A stretch of 64,000 nt of DNA from Asterochloris sp. CNOR1 (lineage: Eukaryota; Chlorophyta; Trebouxiophyceae; Trebouxiales; Trebouxiaceae), in the NCBI GenBank assembly GCA_963969365.1, contig OZ017755.1, forward strand, positions 2,480,001 to 2,544,000. The letters run 5' to 3'. The position numbers and the translations under genes were made by a program. Positions within the stretch are counted from its first letter, which is position 1; the number at the start of each line of letters is the position of its first letter. The notes beneath the pieces were generated by a model. That model was not told where the DNA came from. It worked only from the letters and a program-made list of their open reading frames with translations, and searched no databases. This document shows, piece after piece, positions 33,301 to 45,300 of this stretch.

Positions 33301-36300
33301 CCAGCTCCCAGCCAACATTGAGAAGCAGGCCTACTGCACAGGTAGGGGCCTGTATGCTGCTGAGGCTGCCTCTCAGGCCGCAATCATCAGCGTGATACCC
33401 CTCAAGTACGCTCCTCTGCACTGGCAAAGAGCTGACTGCCGTGCCTGCTGAGTCTCACAGACGCAGATGACTTGCCTGCATTTGAGGCACAGACGGCGTG
33501 CAGGCGATCCCCCTCCACGTGCAGCAGCTCATGGGAGGCCTCAAAGACAGCAGGGCCCAGCACACTGTGGCGCGTGCTGCACGGCAGCAAACAGGCAGGG
33601 GTCTGACTTTGACTCTGAGGCAGCCTCCGACAGGCATCGAGACAGCAGCCCCCAGCACATACGCGCTGCACAGCAGGCAGCACATCAGCCACAGCCTGGC
33701 CATGATCAGCGGCATGTCCTCCATCTGAAGCATTTGGCAGGCTGAGAAGCGGGCTGCAAGGCAGTGTGACGCTTTCCGCACTGGAAAATTCTGGGTAGCA
33801 GGGCACATCCACAGCTGGGCCTCAAGGCACACGCATCCTCCTTTAGCAACTTAGCAGGGGGCAGGTGTGAAAGATTGCAGCAGGATCCAGCTGATCTGCC
33901 CCCTGCAGCAAGTGGCGTATAGACACACATTCAGCCTCACCTGAAGGAGACAAGGAGTCTGCGGTACACAGAAACGCTCATGCCGTACCTGCCTGCAGCT
34001 CGGTACAAGCCACAACGCCACAAAAATCCCTGCCATGTGAGGAGGGGCCTGCTGCTGGAAGCGGAGGCCCTCCTGCTGAGGCGGTCCCCTCTGCCATGTT
34101 GGGCTGTAACTCCTGCCTTGCATGTTGTCAGCTGTGGCAGAGCCACTCAACCCTACCCTGCCTCACCTGATGAGGGACTTGCCGCTGAAGGCGGAGTGGC
34201 TTCTGCTTAGACGGTCCCCCTCTGCCTTCCCAGGCTGCCCCAGACCAGGCAGCACGGCTGCCTGCAGGGCAGCCTCCCAAATGGCAAGCTGCTGCAGGGC
34301 CACTTGCTGGTCCACAGCAATGCCGGCAGCGTCCAGCCTGGCCAGCAGGGCAGCAGCCTGGTCCTGCCAGGCGGCCGTATGGGCTGTCAGCGCCTTCCGC
34401 ATGGCACTGCCTGGCCTGCTGTCCTGCCCCTGTGCCAGGGCGGTCAGGGGCTGCCAGTCGATGCCCTGCACCAGCACAGCCAGCACCAGACGCTGCTGCC
34501 AAGCCCCTAGCACAGCTGCGTGGCGCTGGCCCTGCCCAGCAGCGCCTTGCAGGCGGTGCATGCAGCTGCTGGCCACGTGCAGGGCCTCCAGCCCGGCACT
34601 GGGCAGCCCCTGCACATCGGCCTGCTGGGCGGCGGCTGTCGCGAGGCTGTGCAGCTCTGGTAGGCTGGGCAAGGGGCCAGGCCACACGTTCAGATTGTCT
34701 TGCAGGCAGAACAGAATGAGATCTAGAGCAAACACATTGTCAAGGGAAGGGAGAGAGGGGGCCTGGCGCGGCACATTGCCGTGGCGCCGAGATGCTGATC
34801 TGACCAGAGCCTGCTCTTTCTGGGGCTGACGCAGGGTTCTAGAGGGCGTCTGAGATGGTGTTCCGCTATCTGAGGAGCTCATCAGGTGGTTTGATGTGAC
34901 AAGGGTCAGCAGCCCTGCTGCTGGCTGCCCGTGCAGCCACTGCAGCAGGCAGACTGCCCAGGCATCTTCAGCCTCCTGAGCATCTGCAGACATAACAGTT
35001 GGGAATCTGATGCTTTACACCTGTCATGCAAAGCACCACGAACAGAGCGCCATGGCACTGAACAGCTGATGTCATGACCAGTGTCAAGGCTGGTACGCAA
35101 GCAGCACATGTGCTCAAGTCGCTGCATGGCAGTGCGTCGGACCTGGAAGCAGCCTGTCGTCTATGATTTCCTGCTGGAGCTGGGGGTTGCCAGGTTCCAG
35201 CAGACGGGCCAGGAACAGAGCCAGCTGGGGATCCCGCATCTCATGCCCACACACGCCCACTGCATCCTTGTTCGAGCCAGCTGCAGGCAGCCAGGAGAGC
35301 ACTTGCAGCGCTGAGGTGCACATGAGCATGGCCACATGCCTTGACAGGATGCGGCTGCTCTGCACGCTTCCAAAGCGAGGTTAGACAGCCATGGCAGGCT
35401 GTGAGGAAAGCCCTTGCAGGAGCCACTGCAGGCTGTGACGGAAGGCGTTGCAGCGCTCTAGTGTGGCCAAGCATGTGGATCTCTGCCTTCAACATTGGGA
35501 AGCACATGCTCCCTTCCTTGCTTGTGGGGCCCAACTGCAGACTGTTAGTATCGCACCTGGGAGGAGTGGCAGCACATAACAGCAGAGACTGCTGCTGTTC
35601 TGTGCTGCCACTCCTCCCAGGAGCCACACAGCTAGCTTATACACTCCGGAATACTTGTAGCAGGCAGGCTCCAACTTTGACACAGAAGGCGAGCCAGGAG
35701 CACTGCTGCTGCCATGCGGTGCTTAGACCAGGCCCTGCATGATACTCTCAGCAATAGTCACATTGCATGCCGAGCTGCGTGTCAGCTCACCCAGAATAAA
35801 GAATGCTGCTGCTAGCTCATGCCTGTGCTTCCCAAGCAGCACAAAGGCATTTTTGGAGGCTGCTGTTCTGTTCTTCACATCGCTGAAGTCCCGACCAAGG
35901 AAGTCCGCCACCTTTTTGTTGTTGGCACTCCTGAACAGGCCCTGCAGACGGACACGGGGACGGTTCATTTGGGCTCCCAACCGCCTTCAGGTCTGTGCTG
36001 CCTTGGGGTCTGAAGTCATTGGTGCGGCTCAGCAGACGCCATGCTCTCAGATGCTGGTGGCAAAACAAAAGGTTGCCTGCAAAAGGGCCTGCTGGATGTT
36101 GAAGCACTTCTTGCAAGGGTGCGCACCGTGAGCAGAGCCTTCCTCTGCAGGGCTGTGTACATGAGGGCGCAGCTGTGGGGGTCCTTGGTGGCTGCGTACT
36201 GCGCCTTTGCCAAAGCTTCTGCGGTGGACTTGACCACCTGCAGAGAAGAGCTAGTCATTGTGCACGAAGGGCACCAGAGAGACAGAGGCGCATTGTGAGC

Positions 36301-39300
36301 GGCTGCAGCTGACCTGACCAGCTACACACAGGAGACGGTTATGAAATCTCAGCAGAGGTGCGCCTGGCATGTGCAGGACACAGTAGTAGTGTAGAACCAG
36401 TGACATCCCATTTGCTGGCTGCCAGGCCTCCATAGAGCTTCCACAGGCAGGACTGACATACCTAGCTAGTCTTGCTACAGCAGCATGGTGCTCACTGTGT
36501 ACATCACCGCAACGGCAGCACTGTAGTCAGCAGCAGCCAACCCCCAGGCAGGCCATGGACACAGCAATTGTAGTGGTGGCTGGCCAGGGCTGACCCGACG
36601 ATCTGTCAGCTAGGAGGTGTTGCATGCAGCAGCTCACATGCAATGATGGGCAAGCCAGGCAAGCCAGGCAAGCAGAGTGCCGCAGGCTGACCAGGCTGAC
36701 CTGGGGGTCTGTAAGCCAAAACCCTGCGCCTGCTTGGCGCATCCCCTCCCAGCTCAGCTGGTGCCGCGGCTGCTTCCTGGCAGGGCCAGTGCTGAACCCA
36801 AACTCCATCGGCTTCTCAGCTGCCTCCTGGTCGAGGCTGCCAGGTACCTGCACATAAAAACAGTCTGCGCACGCACACAGTGCTAGAGCAGCCAGCGCTG
36901 AGCTTGCTGATGCGTGGGGCTCTTGGTCCCAGCTGCCAGGCAGATAGACCGGGATAACATGAACAAGGGCTGCACCTGCTGCAAGGGGCAGGCTCTACAC
37001 AGGCACTGAGCTTGCATGTCTTCGGGTGAGATGCAGATGACGACAGCAGCCAACATCCTGGTATAATGATGACTACCGCCAGCCTCCCTGCCTGGTGCGA
37101 CACTTGTGTCTCTGAAAAGCGCTGCTCTTAAGCTATGCCTGCCCAGCCAGCAGAGCGCCCGCTGACGGCCAACTACAGTGTGCAGCAGGCCCCAGCCATA
37201 GCCCCAGGCAATGCTTGTCATGGACCAACTGCAGTGCCGGCCTGGGTGCAGACCAGGCAAGCTGGCCAAACCATGGCGTACCAGTAGTCAGGGTCCGAGT
37301 TCAAGGCGCAAGGCGACAGATGAGTAAACGCATGTTCCACAAGGCGGAGACAAGCCCCAAGCCGACCTCACCATCAAACAATTACATGACAAAGGAGGAC
37401 GTGATGCTGCAGGGGACAGCAGCCTGCCGCTCAACGGTGTCAGTCAGTCGTGGCTCATCAGGCATTGTGTATCACAGGCAAGCTCAGTGCTGCACAGAGT
37501 GACAGATGATGAGGTGCCCCACAGCTGGCCACAGGGACCAGCCGAGGCTGGGGCACAAATCACTCAAGCGCCACAGCGTGACCCAATCTTGCAGGGTCCA
37601 GCAGAAGCAGGAAGAAGGGGAGCTGCCTGCCTTACCAGCTTGAGGCTGTCGGTCAGCAGGGCCTCCTGTGACTCGCTCAGCACTCCCCACATGGCACCCT
37701 CAGATGAGAGCCCTGGCGTCAGCCCAACCCTCTCTGCCCAGCTTGCTGCCTCTGTCACTGCACATTGGCAAGAGGAGGCCATGAGCTCTGTACAGGTGCG
37801 CATGCATGGTTGTGCAGAGTTTGCACTGCCACAGGCCATCCGTATGACTTTGCACATTGCGTCCCGTGCTCAGCCTCAGGAGGCTCTGGGACTTGCCCTT
37901 GAGCACTGGAGCACCTGCCAGCATGTGGGCGGCGCTGCGCCATGCAGCATGCTCAACCTCCAGGTGTTGCCCCAACCCCACCTGCTTCCTCCTGAGTCCT
38001 CCTGGGAAGAGCATGGCCAAGGGAAGAGAAAGAAAGTGCTGAGGCTCCCCCAAGTTTGCCTGCAGATCCTGTAACACAAAATTGAATGGTTTATAGTAGG
38101 GTACATAAGCTGCTGCTGCTGCATTCGTGACAAGGCAAACGTGCAGCAGGCCATGGCCACCATCCACAGCTGGACATGGGCCTGATCGGCACCTTTGGCT
38201 CGGCCATGCCAAGCAGCATGCACTGCGGTGACATGAGCCTGTCAGAAAGATTATCATAACTTGCTTTCCTCTGCCCGACAGCAACTGAAACCAAAACAGC
38301 AACTGTCAACAGCCTCAGCCCATCAGCATGTTGTCTGTGCCAGAAGATGTATGAGGCCTCACGCTGGGTCCCGCTTATAACAGCACAGGACATGGGCCAG
38401 TGACTGACCTGAGCCCAGCAGCGCATTGTTGGTGTGAGCCGATGCCATGAGGCCATCAGACACCTCCCGTGACCTGCCGGCCCCTGCTCCGCCGGGAGCA
38501 CCTGCCACAGCAGCCTGCTCAGCAGCGATGTGATGCTGCCGCACTAAGGCTAGCTGCAGGCGCCGCAGCAGCTGCTGCCCCGCGGCATCCAGTGCTGCCC
38601 AGTCAGCAGATGGCAGCGCCCTGCAACAAGCAAGGACTGGTTTCCTGACAGGCACAAACCTTGGTGCAAAATACACACAAGTTCCTGTCCTGTTGCCCTG
38701 CAGCACCCTGTAACATGCAAGCACAGGTCTCCCGACCGGTACTGCTCTCAGTGCAAGACCACACACAGGCTCCTCTTCTTGCTCCCTGCAGCATTAAGCG
38801 CTGCCCACTCTGCAGGGCGCAGTCCTGCGGGCAGTGAGAAGCAAAGACAGGTCTCCAGCCAGGCATCATCCCCCAACCACACACACAGGCTCCTGCTCCT
38901 GTTCCCCACAGCACCTGGTGTGGCTGTTTCCACACGTGGCAGCCCCGTGAGTGACAGCTTAAGAGGCAGGCAAAGTGTCCCCACTAGTACAAGCCCCAGT
39001 AGAATTCAACACAGCCTCCTGCTTCCGTTCTGGGCCACCCAAAATCAAATTGTGCTGGGCAGGCTGAGCTTAGGTCTGTGGACAGCTAGAGAACAAAGAT
39101 GAGCCTCACCCTGCTGCAGGTTCCAGCGCACCAGGAGTGGGCGGGAGTGCACGCTGCGCTGCAGAGGGGCACAGCAGCTGCGCAAGCTCAAACACCTCCA
39201 ATGCCTGCTGATGAGTGAGCCCCAGCGCAGCGGTGGCCTCGCCGGTTGCCCATGGGCTCCGGAACGGCATCTGCTGTGACTTGTCAGCCTGCCCTGCCAG

Positions 39301-42300
39301 ATCATCTGCAGAGCATGAAGGAGGATTTGCCAAGCCTCTTCACCCTGATTGTCAGGTAGGCACAGAACACAGCTCGCCCTTGGGCCAGTAATCCTGGCAG
39401 AGTACGAGCTGACTTGTGCTAGGGCCTTGATTGAGAGCAGGTGCACAAATGCAACTAGGCACGGCCGCATGCAGTCGTACATATAAATCAACCTCCCCTC
39501 ACTGCTGTGGCTCATTTGCAGCTGCCACACAGCCGTTTTGTGCAAGGTCAGCTCACCCTCATCATCGCTTGGGTCCACTTGCGGCAACAACAAGCGCTCA
39601 AGCGCCTCCAGCTCTTCTAGACTCAGAGCATCTGCTGGCTTCGAGCCCGGACGCCGAGGCTGAAAGACTGCAGCGGCTTGCTGCCTCCTCTGAGACCTAT
39701 CCCTGGCAGGGCTCTGGGCAGCACCAGGCAGGCTAGTGCCCGTTGTGCGGCTGCCGGGCACGGAGGCTGCCCCCTGCCGCTGGTGCCCTTTGACAGAGAT
39801 ATCTTCATTGGAGGCAGCGGAGTCCCTGCCGTGGCCAGCTTGTGCACTGCCCGGCGGCTGCTGCAGAGGCTGACCCAGCTGGTCCATGCCAAATGCCTCT
39901 GGGTCAAAGGCAAAATGGTCAGCAGCTGCTCCAGGCGCCGGCGCAGCCTGTGCACTGCCCGGCACCTGTTGCGGCGGCTGCCCCATGCCAAACGCTTCAG
40001 GGTTGAAGGCAAAGGGGTCGGCGGCAGCAGCAGGTACGGGGGCAGCGCTGTCAGGCTGCTCTGCATGGCCGCTTCCGGCAGCGTCCCCCATGCCAAAGGC
40101 ATCAGGGTTGAAGGCAAAGGGGTCCCCAGACGAGGCAGGCGGCGGCCCAGGCTGGCTCTTAGTCTGGTGCCCTGCTTCCTGCTGGCTGTCAGTGCCCATC
40201 CCAAAGGCGCCCATGTCAAAGGCGAAAGGGTCAGCAGCGGTGGGCGCCTGCTGCGGTGGCGGGGCTGCTGCAGGGGCAGGGTCCCCGCCAAAGCTGCCCA
40301 TGTCAAACGCATATGGGTCTGCGCTGGCTGGCTGCTGGTCGGCACGAGTCTCTGTAGCAGGAGCGCTGCTGCTCCCCATGTCAAAAGCACCCATGTTGAA
40401 AGCGAAGGGGTCCACTGGCAGGGCTGAGGCTGCCCTGGATCCAGTGCTGCCTGCAGCACACCAACCGAAGCTACTGATGTAAAGCCATGAAACCTGGATT
40501 TGGGGGCGTGGCTGGATCAGACCACCAGTGACAAACGCAGCAGCCCATTACTTAGAGGCACAGGCTCCAAGGGAGCTGAAGATGGCAATAAGGCTGCCAC
40601 CCGAAGCCCCTTTGCGCAGTGTGTCAGGCTCATGGGGGCTTGCCACGGCGACAGAGGTGCAGCAGCCTGAAGGCCCGACTGGCCAAGGCCAGTGAAGTAA
40701 CGATGTCTTGCAGTAGCTGCAGCGTGTTCGCTGCCACAGTGGCTGCAACAGAAGGCTGTATGGAGCTACATGGAGGTTTACAGCAGCAGCAGACAGAATG
40801 ACCTGCATTCTGCCTCTCAGGCAGCCTGGCACTCCTCAGCCATGCTGTCAGACAGGCATTGACATGGAGCCCTGATAACCTGCATCCCCCTTCAGCCATG
40901 CTGCCAGACAGGCATATTTGTGTACAGCCTAAATTACCTGCATTCCCCTGAGGCTGAACACTGACTCCTGCACCCTTCAGGAGTGTGAAGCTGACGCAAC
41001 TTGTCTGAAGCGCGGGAACCCTACCTGCAGTCCCCTTGAGCTCGCCATTGGGCGCTGTGCCCTTGGAGGTGTGCAGGGGCTTCATGGGGCCATCGTCATC
41101 ATCTGTCTGCGCTGAGCCTGATCCAGCCCGAGCAGCTGCAGCAGGTGCCGCAGGCGCAGCCTTTGCTGCCTGGGCAGCTGCAGCCTTCGCAGACTCTGGC
41201 AGCCGAGCGCTGAGGCGGGTGAACGCCTTCAGGAAGTTGGCGTCCAGGATGGCATCCACCATTGGCGGTGGCAGCTTCTGGTCTGCGCCTGCAGAGACGT
41301 CGGGTCGTGCCATCACACAGGGGCTCTGGGGTCGGATGTGGCGGCCGCTGATGCAAGGACAAGCGGTCTTGCTACACAACGCCGCAAGGTATAATTTGTG
41401 TCACCGCTATACAAAACCGCCTACATCTGCAGCCTGTTGCCAGGATGCTGGTGACCAGTCTGAAGTCAGCCACTTTTTGCTCACCAAGGCTGCAGCTTCA
41501 TGTTCATGCCAATGTGCAAAAGCGGAGTCAGAACAGAAGTGCTCTCACACCAATGTATCCAAGAACCACCTTTGTGCCCCGCCAGGGCCTCTCAGTTCTC
41601 AACTGCTGTATATGACTTACTTCCTGAAGAACCTTGTACCAATGCAAGAGGCATGTGGCACATACCTGGCACCTCATCTGGCTTGCCTGTCGCGCTGCGC
41701 CCCTGCAGCCGCTGCAGCATGACCCTGATTGCGGCGCTGGCCGCCTGCATGCGCCCCCGCTCAATCAGCATGCGCAGCCTGCGCGGGTCAAACTGGGGCA
41801 GCGGGCCTCCAGCCTCCGCAGCCACTGCTGCCAGAGCAACGGGGCTGCCACCACTGACCTCCTGACCCACCAGAGCCAGCACCCTCCCATGCCCATCAGG
41901 CTGCTCTGTGGCCCGTGCCACAGGACTGAGGCAGGCCAGCAAGGACCCTGCGCCCAGCAGCACCTGCTGGCACAGTGCCTGGGGTGCAGACCCGGGCGGG
42001 GCTGACGACCCAGGAGTTGCCGGAGCTTTTGGCTTTGTGCCCGCGGCAGCCAGGGCAGGGGTCCCAAGCCCTGCATCTTCCCCTGCACTGGCGCCTGCCA
42101 GCGGCTGCTGGCCCGGCAACCTGCCGGTGTTGGCCCCGCAGAGCTGCCGGACAGAGTCTGGCAGGCTGGGCAGCTTGGCAATGGGGGCGAAGCCGCCATC
42201 CTTGCCACGCACGAAGACTCTGAACTCCGGCCAGGAGTCTGCGACAGCCAGCGCCACACCGGGCAAGCACCCTTCTAGCCAAACCACCGCTGTGGGCGCC

Positions 42301-45300
42301 TCTGGCAGAGGCAGGGCGGCCCGCAGGCTGAAGCTGGGGGTGTCTGAAGCCACGGTGGCCTGCCAGATGCACACTAGGTGGTCTGCACTGCCAAAGCTCT
42401 GCACTGCGGCGGCCAGCCAGGCACTGCCGCCTGATGCCGCCGCCGCAACTGGTATGCCTGCAGGAAGGGTCAGTGTTGACAGGAGCGCATGATGACAAAG
42501 GGAGGGAGGGCGGTCGCACCCCAGCAACATCGCAGTGCAGTGTGTTGCATCTGAGTCAATGGCAACCATCATCTGCCTCTGTACAAAGGTCCGCATGCTG
42601 ATACACTGCAGTTCTCAATGTAGGGCAAGATCCTGCCAGGTGAATTACTATTCACTTCCCTTTTTCTGGTAAGGCAGGCACAGGCTTGCGGCATGCCCCT
42701 GCCGCAAACATGGTCCAAACACACAGGGCAAGAGGGTATAAAGTCTGCTCAAGTGTCCAGTCTGCAGCAGACTGGAAGGAGCGCCATGCCCTGCCTCCCC
42801 AGCACACAGCAAGTTGACACAGCCAGCACACACCTGTGGGCTGCCCCTGGCCTGATGCGCTGCACACCAGCCTGTCCTGCTCCAGTAACGAGTTCCTGTC
42901 GCCCAGAGTCACCAGTCGCAGCAGGCCATCACTGCCCCCCAGCAGCAGATCAAACCCTGACTCCTGGGGCGCTGCAGCCATGCAGGTGGCCTGCGACGCC
43001 ATCTGCACCAGGTCAGGGCCGCTGCATGCTACAGGGTGCGAGGGACCGCCGCCTGAGGTGCCCGCCTGCTGCTGCTGGGTGGGTGGCGAAGCCAGCACCT
43101 GCCAAGCCGCCACAGGCGGTGGCGTGCTCTGGGGAGTCGCGGTTCCAGGCTGTTGCTGCAGCCCCAGCAGGAGCTGGCGCCCGCCTGGACGCCCTGCCAG
43201 GCTGGTCAGGTGCTCAAGGCCCCTCCACTGATCTGGCAGTCTTGCAACTGCCAGGTGCGCCACCTGAAGGGGCGTCTGCTGCTGCTCGCCGAGCCTGCAC
43301 AGCACACCCAATCAGGGCTGACATGCTTCACAGCCAACTTGCATAAACATGCAGGCAGACATGGACACACAGAATCTGCTGCCGCAGGACTTATGTGCAA
43401 AGGATGTCTCCTCTACACCTCTACTGCTTGTTATGTGGTGATGCAGCCCGATCATCTGGGAACCCATAACTTGGCTCCTTTACACCTCTGTAGAGCTTTC
43501 TCTTGTCATGTAGCAGCCAGATCATGTGCGCCTTGCCTGCTTTGACGCCTACTGCAGGCCACCCCTCTGCAACAGCCCAGATGCCCAAAGGTGCTGCCTT
43601 GGCCTGCGCTGCCCAGGGGCGCATTCTGAAGTTGCTGGGTGTGCATGACGAGCACACCTGCTCACGCCATATATGTCCACCCCATGTGCTCCGCCGACAG
43701 CCAGCTGCGCGCCGCCTGCTGCAGGGTCCAGCCAGACCACAGCTGTGGCCCCTTCTGGGGCCTGCACAGCCCCCGAGAGCTCGCTCAGGCTGCCCAGCAG
43801 CCGCAGGGGCGCCCCAGCAGGGACTGACCAGAGCAGCACCAGCCCGTTGGCATCCAGGGAGGCGGCCAGCGGCTGCCGGGGGTGCTGGGCGAGAGCTGTG
43901 ACTGGCGCTGCATGGCCGGTCTGCCGCTGCAGTGTCAGGGAGTGCAGCGGCAACTCGTGAACCATGGCTAGGGGCTGGTTGCCAGCTGAGATGCCTGCAG
44001 GTGCAAGTGGGGAGGTGTTGCACCAATTTAGACTTGGCAGTGTGGCAAAGAGTGCCGCTAAGTGCCCCGGGGCTGCATGATGTGTTGTGGCCAGGGGCAT
44101 GCTGCCAGCTGAGACATCTGTGGGGCAGCAGGGAAGAGGCACATTGGCTCAGCAGGAAGACCATGCTGCTGCAGGTTTGGCATGATCACCCAGCTTTACA
44201 GTATCTGGTCTCAAGCACATGCCAGTGCTGCTACAGGTCTGGCATGTGTTGCCAGCTGAGAGACCTTTAGGGGGCAGGAGATAATGCACTCCGACTCAGA
44301 AGGACACAGCAGCTCAGCAGGGTGTGCTGCACGGTGCCATTGCCGTAAAGCATCTAGCATGAGGTACAGGCCATCGCTGCTGCCTTTGGTACATCGTGCC
44401 GGCCGTGATGCCAGCAGGTGCAAGGGGAGGACCATGGCCTAGCAGGAGGACGCAACAGCCCAGCAGAGCATGCCGTAACACATATCAAGGCCGCAGCATG
44501 CCTGAACCAGGCCGGTGGCCAGTCAGGCATCATGTGCCGCTTGAGAGCAGTGTGAGAATGCATGGCAGAGCTGGCCACAGCTGGTGTCGCAAGCACGGTG
44601 CTATTGCATTCGGCACTGTTCCCTGCAGGGTCCTTGTCAGCATGCAGCCAGGGCCTCAACGACAGTCAGAGCTCAGCAGGAGCCTCGACGGCAAGGGCAT
44701 GCCAGCAGCCCACCCGCTCGGCTGCGCCTGGCCACGTGCAGCTGTGTGACCTCGTCGACTGTGTGCAGCTCAAAGGTGCGCAGCAGGGTGTCTGAGCCCT
44801 CCCCCCTGCAGCTCTCCAGCACTTGCAGGACTGGCGCAGCATGCTCGGTGGAGCACCCACAGGCCAGACGCCTCTGCCCTGCAGGAAGGAATTAGGGTTT
44901 AGGGTTTATGGGAACGTAGCACAGCAGGCCACAGTCTTGAGGTTTGCGTGCAACTGGCAGCAGATTTGACTGACTGCAGATGTATCAGAAGAGGCTGAGC
45001 ACAGCAATCAGCCAGCATTGCAGTGCACACAGGTCCTGAGGTGGGCGTTATGCAGCATTGATCATGACTTCAGCAGGGCTCTCACAGCCCACACATGCCT
45101 GCTGGTTGGGCGTTGATGCAGACGGACACAATCCCCACACCTGCAGCCTTTGGCCAGACAAGCGCGCTGCAATGCTGGCCCCAGAGAACGGCCTTGGGCA
45201 CGCTCGCAGCGCGCGTGCCAGGCAGGTTGTTGGGAATGCCGTTGATCACCACGCCTGACAGCCCGTCCAAGGCCCACAGCAGCAGCTGCTCCGACTGTGG

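Noticed and set aside
36645-36675. Short AGCCAGGCA tandem as a functional repeat
   Set aside because: Only three 9-bp units in an intron, consistent with replication slippage.
37876-38074. Open segment after an ACAG acceptor as an extra Rav1/DmX exon
   Set aside because: Exon 16 joins exon 17 in phase and family order without it; no known domain.
39678-40427. Plus-strand frame with repeated AKGS-like motifs
   Set aside because: It is the complement of the DPF repeats of Rav1/DmX exon 14.
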